This document shows, one piece after another, positions 58,694-64,000 of a stretch of 64,000 nucleotides of DNA. Location: the NCBI GenBank assembly GCA_902800305.1, contig CADCDP010000028.1, positions 50,696 through 114,695 of the forward strand. The letters run 5' to 3'. Under the pieces are notes generated by a model. The model made no database searches. It saw only the letters and a list, made by a program, of their open reading frames with translations, and was not told the origin of the DNA. The first letter of the stretch is position 1, and each line of letters starts with the position of its first letter. The stretch comes from an uncultured Bacteroidales bacterium. Lineage in GTDB: Bacteria > Bacteroidota > Bacteroidia > Bacteroidales > Bacteroidaceae. The translations under genes were made by a program, and so were the position numbers.

Positions 58694-60094
58694 TTATGCA
58701 TTCCTAGCCTCGATAGCTTTATTGATTTCGTCTATCTTCTCGTCAGACAGCTCGTACTTCGAGATGATGAAGATGGCAATGAGGAGCAGGACAGCTGGAA
58801 TCACGCAGGTGAGCCAGAGGATGCCCTCGTTCACCTCGGGAGTCTGGCTGACCACCTCGGGGTTATAGTGTACGTACCACAGCACGATGGGGGCCACCAC
58901 ACTACCCATGGTCATACCTGCCTTGAAGAAGATACCCGTGAGGGCGTTGACGATGCCGGCGATGCGCTTGCCGCTCTTCCACTCGCCAAAGGAGATGACC
59001 TCTGGCACCAATGCCCACATGTAGCCCGTGGCGACGATGACACCTGTCGATTTCACAAACTGTGCGATGTAAACGAGTGTCATGTTGGGTTCATCCATCT
59101 TGGCCACCAAGTAGAGGAACGCCATACCGAGGATGGCGATGCCGAGGAAGACGTAGAACATATTCTTCTTGCCGATGGCCTTCTTGATGACGGGCACGAA
59201 AGGCATGAAGAAGAAAGAGGGCAGCGAACCGAGTCCCATGAAGACAGACAGCTGGTCGGCGGTTCCGTGCATATAGCTGTTGATGAAGTAAGCGCCGGCA
59301 GCATTGCCCACGCTCATCATGGCAAAGGCGGTGATGAAGAAGAAGGCGATGATGCGGAGCGGACGGTTGTGCACGAACTCCATCCAGAGGTCGCTCACCT
59401 TCACGTTCTCACTCTCTTCCTTGCTCATCACGACGCGCTCCTTACACTGCGAGAAGCAGAAGAACAACAGGGCAAGTCCGACGAGTGCGTAGATGGTCAT
59501 CGTGGTGAACCAAGCCGTGGGGTCTTTGGGAAGACCTTCGGCCTGCTCGTTGGTGAAGTAGGCAATGAGGATGGGGAGGCCCGAACCCACAGCCAGACCA
59601 CCGCAGTTAGCCATGAACATACGCACGGAGGTGAGGATGGTGATTTCGTTGGTGTCGCGGGTCAGTGCCGAGTTGAGCGCGCCGTAGGGCACGTTGATGA
59701 ACGTGTAGAGCAGCGTCATCGCGATATAAGAAATGTAAGCGTAGAGCAGCGAGGGAGCGAAGCCGTTCCAGAAGCAGAGGATGGCGAAGCCCGAAAGAGG
59801 AATACCCACATAGACGAGGTAAGCGCGGTACTTGCCAAGTTTGGGGCTATGCTTGTCGATGAGGGTACCGACAATGGGGTCCCAAATGACGTTGGCCACG
59901 TTGCCGACAGTGAACATCACCGTCACGTCGGCGGCATCCAGTCCATAGACATCTGTGTAGAAGAACAACAGGTACATACAAGTCACCTGGAAAATGAGGT
60001 TCTGGGCCAAGTCACCCGAACCGAAACCGATGCGCTGAAGCCAGCTCAGTTTGTAGAAGCCTTTCGCTTCCTGGGAGGTTGTTTCTAATGCCAT
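58694..60094 (-). CDS. GPH-family sugar:cation symporter (MFS)
   Basis: This 466-aa transporter has twelve hydrophobic segments and the GPH (glycoside-pentoside-hexuronide) pattern: FGSGDLAQNLIFQ at the start, then WDPIVGTLIDKHSPKLGKYRAYL and FGEWKSGKRIAGIVNA. These match MelB/XynP relatives that carry disaccharides or xylosides with Na+ or H+. The start is the ATG at 60094 (MALETTS); an upstream extension is not coding. It is first in the operon with GH43 and xylulokinase, so xylobiose or a similar xyloside is the likely cargo. Confidence 0.92.
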   Translation of the reverse strand: MALETTSQEAKGFYKLSWLQRIGFGSGDLAQNLIFQVTCMYLLFFYTDVYGLDAADVTVMFTVGNVANVIWDPIVGTLIDKHSPKLGKYRAYLVYVGIPLSGFAILCFWNGFAPSLLYAYISYIAMTLLYTFINVPYGALNSALTRDTNEITILTSVRMFMANCGGLAVGSGLPILIAYFTNEQAEGLPKDPTAWFTTMTIYALVGLALLFFCFSQCKERVVMSKEESENVKVSDLWMEFVHNRPLRIIAFFFITAFAMMSVGNAAGAYFINSYMHGTADQLSVFMGLGSLPSFFFMPFVPVIKKAIGKKNMFYVFLGIAILGMAFLYLVAKMDEPNMTLVYIAQFVKSTGVIVATGYMWALVPEVISFGEWKSGKRIAGIVNALTGIFFKAGMTMGSVVAPIVLWYVHYNPEVVSQTPEVNEGILWLTCVIPAVLLLIAIFIISKYELSDEKIDEINKAIEARNA

Positions 60095-60152
60095 TGTATC
60101 ATTGAGTATTTTGGTGTTAATGTCAAAAGATTGCTTGAACGTTTTTCGGTTG

Positions 60153-60160
60153 CAAAGGTA
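60153..60160 (-). promoter_or_regulatory. -7 element (TACCTTTG) of the xylose operon
   Basis: TACCTTTG on the minus strand, start near 60146, leader about 52 nt. A -33 TTTG is not obvious. Confidence 0.6.
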
Positions 60161-60309
60161 AGCATTTCTTTCCTTATATATATATGTTGTATGAAACAAA
60201 CATTTCACGTTTCGTACCAAAAAAGGGGGAAACAGGGAAAAAGCACACTTTCCTCTCCGCCCGAAAATCAGCGATTCCATCGGGCAAATCAGCCTTTTCT
60301 CCCCTGTCC

Positions 60310-61860
60310 CTACAGCAAGAAGTAAAGCGCCACTTCGCGACGGAAAGACGCTTCCACCTTGTCGAGCAAGATGCTGCCGAAGAGGTGGGTGAAAGTATCG
60401 TGGAACGCATGAGTGGGCACAGCGATGGTGACCGTCTCGGCATCCACCTTGTAGAGTCCGATTTCGGGCAGCCAATGCTCGATGCCCTCCACGTCAGCGA
60501 GGCTCTCCTTCACCTGATCGAACAGCGCCCGGTCGGCATCCGTGTAGAGCTGACAGACCCCATTCGGAGCCTCCCCCACCCTATCCCCTTCGGGCACCGG
60601 CTGGTGAGCCGCCACGCTGCTGGCTATCTGTTCCTCCATCCTGCGCCGCTTGTCGGCGATGCGCGTCTGCAGGAAGTCCGTGAAGGTGCGGTTGCAGTAA
60701 GACCGCTTGCTGTCCTTTATCTGCACCTTCTTCGAGTCTATCAAGTCCTTCAGCTCGTCCATCTTCTGCACAAACGGCTGCAGGTCGTCGGGCGTGAGCG
60801 AGGTGATGATGCGCCGGATTTGGGCGGGCGACTGGTCGAACTCCGTCTGCAGGCGGCGTTCTATCTCGATGGTTTTCCGCACAGCGTTCTTGTCGTCCTT
60901 GATGTTCTGCCCCACGTCGCTGAGGTGGAAGTCGAAGTGAATCTGGTCGGGATTCTTCTGTCGCTTCGAGGTCTTGTAGATGGCGGTATATTCGAAGTAG
61001 AAGTCGCTGATGTTATTCTCCGCCATCTCCTTGAGCGTGGCCTCCGAAGGCTTCAGCACCCGCTTCACGAAGTCGCAGTAGTGGGGGTACTGGATAATGC
61101 GCTCCTTCGTCTTGGCATCCACCTCGTTGTCGTTGAAACCGATGTCGTGGCGGAACTTCCAGTAGTCGATGGTCAGCCCCTCTGCCATATACTTGAAGTT
61201 GGACAGGTAGAGGTAGATGCGCTTGGGGAACTTCTCCGAAATCATCAGGGCGGTATCGTCGATGAAATCGTAGATTCTACCGTCGTTGGGGAAGAGCACG
61301 TTGACCACCTCCTTGCTCATGATGACCGTGAAGATGGGCGAACGGTTCTTGTACTTATAGGTCTGCCGCCCCGTGTGGGGGTCCACCACGATGTCCACAT
61401 TCTCCGAACCGATGTCGAAGAAAGATTTTCGTATCATAATGTTGGTGCCGTCCTCCTTCTTGGCAGGCACCCACACCTTGGCATCGGCGATGGTGCAGAC
61501 CGCCTTGAACGCCTGGTTGTAGTGAGGCGTATCGACCCCCAACTCCTTCAGGTGGATGTCGAAAGCCAGGTCGCCGTCGCGCAGGTAGTTCTTCTGCACC
61601 CCCTCGTTGTCGAAGATGCTCAGCTGCACCGGCTTCTGCCGGAACTGTCCGTCGCGCTGTTCCTTGATGGCACCGCGCAACTTGCGGAGCACGGCAATCA
61701 CCACGTTCTGCTGAAACGCCGTCGCCTCATAGCCGTTCACCGCCAGTGCCAGCGGCTGATAGAGCAGATTGTCTTTCGTGAGGATGATGTCCTCCCGCTT
61801 CTGCTTTTTTGTCTTACGGGCAGCAGGATTCCCTGCACCCTCATTTCCTGTATTTGTCAT
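60310..61860 (-). CDS. Replication initiation protein, Rep_3/RepB family
   Basis: This 516-aa protein resembles iteron-binding initiators of theta plasmids. These have two winged-helix domains; here ILTKDNLLYQPLALAVNGYEATAFQQN begins the first. FKAVCTIADAKVW and FTVIMSKEVVNVLF follow, with SEKFPKRIYLYLSNFKY. A basic helical C-terminal part (RSYCNRTFTDFLQTRIADKRRRMEEQI) and an extra tail of about 100 aa make it longer than simple Rep proteins (usually 300-400 aa). Such genes occur on Bacteroidales chromosomes, so either an integrated plasmid or a domesticated gene is possible. I start it at the ATG at 61860. Repeats typical of iterons lie upstream. Confidence 0.8.
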   Translation of the reverse strand: MTNTGNEGAGNPAARKTKKQKREDIILTKDNLLYQPLALAVNGYEATAFQQNVVIAVLRKLRGAIKEQRDGQFRQKPVQLSIFDNEGVQKNYLRDGDLAFDIHLKELGVDTPHYNQAFKAVCTIADAKVWVPAKKEDGTNIMIRKSFFDIGSENVDIVVDPHTGRQTYKYKNRSPIFTVIMSKEVVNVLFPNDGRIYDFIDDTALMISEKFPKRIYLYLSNFKYMAEGLTIDYWKFRHDIGFNDNEVDAKTKERIIQYPHYCDFVKRVLKPSEATLKEMAENNISDFYFEYTAIYKTSKRQKNPDQIHFDFHLSDVGQNIKDDKNAVRKTIEIERRLQTEFDQSPAQIRRIITSLTPDDLQPFVQKMDELKDLIDSKKVQIKDSKRSYCNRTFTDFLQTRIADKRRRMEEQIASSVAAHQPVPEGDRVGEAPNGVCQLYTDADRALFDQVKESLADVEGIEHWLPEIGLYKVDAETVTIAVPTHAFHDTFTHLFGSILLDKVEASFRREVALYFLL

Positions 61861-61900
61861 ATATAATATATATGTATTTAAGTTTCGCTTGTTAACATCC

Positions 61901-62091
61901 AACGCAGAGCCGCAGAGATTTTTTTATATCGTATTGGATATGAGAGTGTACAGAGAGCAGCCTTGCTGCTTGCAGAGGACACAGAGACCTGCGCACAGCT
62001 CTGCGCACTCTGCAAAATGCCTTGGCATTTCTCCGTGTTCTCTCGCCATATACGTGTTTATATATTCCTTTTCTCTCTGCGCCTCTGCGTT
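61901..62091. repeat. MITE-like element with 18-bp terminal inverted repeats
   Basis: AACGCAGAGCCGCAGAGA (61901-61918) faces TCTCTGCGCCTCTGCGTT (62074-62091); the two are complementary with one mismatch. The 191-bp interior has several short palindromes (CAGCCTTGCTG, AATGCCTTGGCATT) but no ORF. It sits inside the predicted leader of the rep gene. Confidence 0.7.
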
Positions 62092-62136
62092 CAGAAATAA
62101 AGAACTTGCGAAAGTTGAGTAAGTCAATTTTGGGTG

Positions 62137-62144
62137 CAAAGGTA
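62137..62144 (-). promoter_or_regulatory. -7 element (TACCTTTG) of the rep gene
   Basis: TACCTTTG on the minus strand points at the rep gene; the predicted leader (about 270 nt) spans the MITE-like element. The region just upstream (62145-62200) is very A+T-rich, as in replication origins. Confidence 0.5.
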
Positions 62145-62212
62145 CGAAAATTAAGGGAAAAAGTAAAAGTGAAAAATGAAAAAGTGATCCATTTTTGTGG
62201 AATCTCCTATAT

Positions 62213-62314
62213 AGGCAACGTCGTTGCCTCGCATGACTCTTCGTCGTTGCCCCTCGTGACTCTACGACGTTGCCCCTCGAGACTCTTCGACGAAGACTCA
62301 TCGGAAGTTTTGCA
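62213..62314. repeat. Iteron-like 23-bp tandem repeats, block A
   Basis: Three 23-bp units begin at 62223, 62246 and 62269, all opening CGTTGCC and sharing GACTCT near the end. An inverted GGCAACG lies at 62213-62219. Bases 62248-62314 recur as a 67-bp direct repeat at 63155-63221, with one difference. The block lies upstream of the rep promoter. The remaining part up to 62459 shows no other structure. Confidence 0.8.
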
Positions 62315-62459
62315 ACTCGCGGACTCAGGTTGTCACTTTTTCTGCTGAAGGCTGTTTCAAGTTGACAGGCTTTTCTTCTCTAAACTTCCTCCTATCTTCT
62401 TGCTTGCGCTACATCAAGCAACCCTTTTGTGCCAGCTCACACATTTTTTATCCTAAAAG

Positions 62460-62491
62460 TTTGGCAGTTTCTTCTTTTTTCACTTACTTTG
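62460..62491 (+). promoter_or_regulatory. Promoter for the 54-aa ORF / retropepsin pair
   Basis: TTTG (62460-62463), 20 nt, then TTACTTTG (62484-62491), one base from consensus; start near 62498. A GGGCA / TGCCC hairpin follows at about 62502-62518 in the leader. Confidence 0.5.
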
Positions 62492-62571
62492 TCCCCGAAA
62501 GGGCATCTTGTGTGCCCCCGTGCCTTATTGATAAAAACAAAAGTATGATGCTTTAATATGAATAATGTAAA

Positions 62572-62736
62572 ATGGAGAAGATGATGGAAAAGACAAGAAA
62601 TAGAGTGGGAACGCCGATTTCTGTTGTCGGAAGAGGAGTCCGTTCTTTTATTCGTTGGCACTCAGCCGAAGAGGAAGCCCGTTTGTTGGAAGAAGCCAGA
62701 AAGTCGTATGTGGAATTTCAAAGTAAATTTGCGTAA
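62572..62736 (+). CDS. Small ORF (54 aa) overlapping the retropepsin gene
   Basis: ATG at 62572, TAA at 62734-62736. The product begins MEKMMEKTRNRVGTPISVVG and continues RSFIRWHSAEEEARLLEEAR, a basic start followed by an acidic-basic amphipathic helix, with no signal peptide. It overlaps the start of the retropepsin gene by 29 nt in another frame, an arrangement typical of coupled genes such as toxin-antitoxin pairs. The frame looks protein-like but has no family I can name. Confidence 0.55.
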   Translation: MEKMMEKTRNRVGTPISVVGRGVRSFIRWHSAEEEARLLEEARKSYVEFQSKFA

Positions 62737-63115
62737 GCGCGATTTGGGCGACTCCTTCGAGATGGTGCTCGACCCGTTCATGTTCAACATGGATTTAACG
62801 GCATTGGCCGACATTGCCAATGCGCTTATAGATACAGGTGCGACAAAAACCTGCATCGGATTGGATGTTGTACAAAAGCATCAACTGAGTCCTATTCGCA
62901 CGGAAACTATAGATACTGCAACAAGTGGAGACGAAGAGGTTGGAGTTTATCAACTGATTCTATCCCTATATCCAGGTCACTTTATGTCAATAGAGGCTTA
63001 TGGAATTCCCAATCCTAAATCAGAAGCAGTCATCATTGGTATGGATGTGTTGGGACAAGGTGATTTGCACATTTGGAATGACGGGCAAACACATCGAGGA
63101 ACATTTATGTTCTAA
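62708..63115 (+). CDS. Retropepsin-like aspartic protease (clan AA)
   Basis: This 135-aa protein has the aspartic protease signature ALIDTGATKTCIG (catalytic Asp42 in DTGA) and the second hydrophobic-hydrophobic-Gly motif at IIGMD (109-113). It is the size of one retroviral-protease monomer, so it would act as a dimer. No membrane segment or signal peptide, so it is cytosolic. I start it at 62708 (MWNFKVNLRKRDLGDSFE); an open frame upstream belongs to the overlapping 54-aa gene. No reverse transcriptase or other retroelement part is nearby. Such stand-alone proteases occur in many gut bacteria, without a known role. Confidence 0.75.
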   Translation: MWNFKVNLRKRDLGDSFEMVLDPFMFNMDLTALADIANALIDTGATKTCIGLDVVQKHQLSPIRTETIDTATSGDEEVGVYQLILSLYPGHFMSIEAYGIPNPKSEAVIIGMDVLGQGDLHIWNDGQTHRGTFMF

Positions 63116-63152
63116 TTAAAAGGTAAATAAGTCAGGGACAATGCTATTACGG

Positions 63153-63238
63153 CTTTGCCCCTCGTGATTCTACGACGTTGCCCCTCGAGACTCTTCGACG
63201 AAGACTCATCGGAAGTTTTGCCTAAAACGTCGTTGCCC
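63153..63238. repeat. Iteron-like repeats, block B
   Basis: Two 23-bp units (63153-63175, starting CTTTGCC, and 63176-63198, starting CGTTGCC) and a further CGTTGCCC at 63231-63238. The 67-bp stretch 63155-63221 equals 62248-62314 apart from one base. With block A it brackets the 54-aa / retropepsin operon. Confidence 0.8.
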
Positions 63239-63273
63239 ATTTGGAAAATTTGCCTAAAAAACATAAAACACAA

Positions 63274-63305
63274 GAGGTCTCCGTGCAACGAAGCACGAAG
63301 ACCTC
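63274..63305. terminator. Bidirectional hairpin terminator
   Basis: GAGGTCT and CGTGC (63274-63286) pair with GCACG and AGACCTC (63293-63305), with one internal mismatch. On the minus strand it is followed by TTGTGTTTTATGTTTTTTAGG. It separates the retropepsin operon from the convergent T9SS-tail gene. Confidence 0.75.
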
Positions 63306-63369
63306 CAACATAAAGATTGTGATTTCATCGTTCCCTATACGAAGAAGGTATAACATTTAGTCACTTTTC

Positions 63370-63843
63370 CTATCTTCGGATAATCTTTCTGTTTTCCTTT
63401 CTTCCATCAAGAGTGAGAGTGACGATGTAGATGCCCTGGGGCAATGTGGAGAGGTCGAAAGTGGTGCGGGACTGGGTAATGTCTGCCGAGAATATCGGCA
63501 CACCCGATAGGCTGTGTACTTCAAGGACACGCTCGCTGTAGTCGGCCAGTCGGTCAACGATGGCGGTTACCATGGCTGACTCCGATTGTCCAGAGAGGAA
63601 CAGATGCCGCTCTTGTTCCATATTGATGGCTGCGCCACGGCGTTTTGCCAAAGTCTCTGTTTCCAGCGAATCCTCCAGTTCTCCCACCACCAATTCTTCC
63701 TTGACAATCGAATTGTTTTCATCATACTCAAAGTAGAGTGTACCCATGTTAACCGTAAGAGTGTCTTGGGCTGAGACATTCCCAATAGACAAACATATTG
63801 TCCCCAAGACTAACACTAATTTTTTCAATTGATTCTTATTCAT
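63370..63843 (-). CDS. Exported protein with C-terminal secretion-sorting (T9SS-like) tail
   Basis: This 157-aa protein has a signal peptide (MNKNQLKKLVLVLGTICLSIGNVSAQ) and a C-terminal domain of about 70 residues typical of type IX secretion cargo. VLEVHSLSGVPIF precedes TFDLSTLPQGIYIVTLTLDG, and the end is basic (KENRKIIRR). The middle is acidic and short, so there is little room for an enzyme. It lies 29 nt after the outer-membrane gene, so they are likely cotranscribed. Confidence 0.8.
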   Translation of the reverse strand: MNKNQLKKLVLVLGTICLSIGNVSAQDTLTVNMGTLYFEYDENNSIVKEELVVGELEDSLETETLAKRRGAAINMEQERHLFLSGQSESAMVTAIVDRLADYSERVLEVHSLSGVPIFSADITQSRTTFDLSTLPQGIYIVTLTLDGRKENRKIIRR

Positions 63844-63872
63844 AGTAGTAAGTTTGTTTTGTTATTGATATT

Positions 63873-64000
63873 CTATTTCCCGAAATTGAAACAGTATCCC
63901 AGTGTGAGCTGCCACACCATGTTTCTCGGGTGTCCACTCGCCCCGTCAGCCATTTCCAGCAGACCGATGTTCCATCTGGCCTCTGCCACCAGACAGGCAG
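63873..64000 (-). CDS. Outer-membrane beta-barrel protein, C-terminal end
   Basis: Only the last 42 codons are inside the window. The frame (LVAEARWNIGLLEMADG, then MVWQLTLGYCFNFGK and TAG at 63873-63875) shows alternating hydrophobic residues and aromatic residues near the end, typical of the final strands of an outer-membrane barrel, as in Bacteroidetes PorP-type or similar proteins. The identity cannot be fixed from this fragment. Confidence 0.5.
   Translation of the reverse strand, partial: ACLVAEARWNIGLLEMADGASGHPRNMVWQLTLGYCFNFGK

Noticed and set aside
58573..58701. N-terminal extension of GH43 with an Arg-Ser-Phe repeat
   Set aside because: The extension is simply the 9-bp repeat array in translation; the GH43 domain begins right after the ATG at 58572.
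62362..62556. 64-aa ORF upstream of the retropepsin pair
   Set aside because: It spans the promoter at 62460 and is Ser/Phe/Cys-rich without pattern.
62572..63115. Retron, retrotransposon or diversity-generating retroelement, suggested by the retropepsin
   Set aside because: No reverse transcriptase, integrase or template/variable repeat pair was found near the protease.

Overview
The window looks like chromosome of a gut or oral Bacteroidales bacterium, most likely Prevotellaceae (Prevotella/Segatella-like). Signs are the Bacteroidetes promoter consensus (TTTG, about 19-20 nt, TAnnTTTG) in front of many genes, a gldH/ricT/holB cluster, a C10 (streptopain-type) protease with dockerin repeats, DUF4842, DUF4421 and DUF4248 proteins, SusD-free glycan-use operons, and several exported proteins with a short C-terminal sorting-like tail. 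No rRNA, tRNA or CRISPR array was seen. All assignments come from reading the sequence; no database search was run.

Layout: (1) 1-908, 3' end of the anaerobic ribonucleotide reductase nrdD, facing a five-gene glycosyltransferase operon (6388 to 1023, minus strand) that includes a Stealth-type phosphotransferase. (2) 6495-9418, a 16-bp-TIR interspersed repeat, then an S24/CI-like repressor divergent from a DUF4248 / small ORF / P5-lysozyme-like / HU module. The two divergent promoters carry the same 9-bp motif at the same spacing. (3) 9456-18258, a Ca/Na antiporter, a DUF4842 lipoprotein, a DUF4421 outer-membrane protein, a 54-aa peptide gene and a 1289-aa secreted protein. (4) 18583-24153, housekeeping genes: gldH, ricT, holB, metF, a membrane protein, and ypfJ-type metallopeptidase. 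(5) 24276-30510, secreted peptidases (C10 with dockerin, S8) and a TonB-C protein, with two more copies of the TIR repeat. (6) 30546-37011, glycoside hydrolases GH2 and GH31 with an unknown gene between them.

(7) 37041-48680 is a compact, mostly translationally coupled surface-polysaccharide operon: flippase, acyltransferase, GT2, polymerase, GT2, beta-helix protein, GT4, radical SAM, GT4, nucleotidyltransferase. Its upstream part (40472-48680) is clearly more A+T-rich than its flanks, suggesting acquisition. (8) 49014-55853 holds MgtC, a 1335-aa GH2 beta-galactosidase with accessory domains, and a CotH-kinase-family protein. (9) 55888-60094 is a xylose/xylo-oligosaccharide operon: GPH-type symporter, GH43, xylulokinase. 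(10) 60310-63221 has a plasmid-type Rep_3 initiator, a MITE-like element in its leader, iteron-like 23-bp repeats, and a small operon (54-aa ORF overlapping a retropepsin-like protease) lying between two copies of a 67-bp repeat. (11) 63370-64000, an exported protein with a sorting tail and the C-terminus of an outer-membrane beta-barrel protein.

The most unusual parts are the Rep/iteron/retropepsin locus, the repressor-controlled DUF4248-HU island, and several families of short inverted or tandem repeats between genes.
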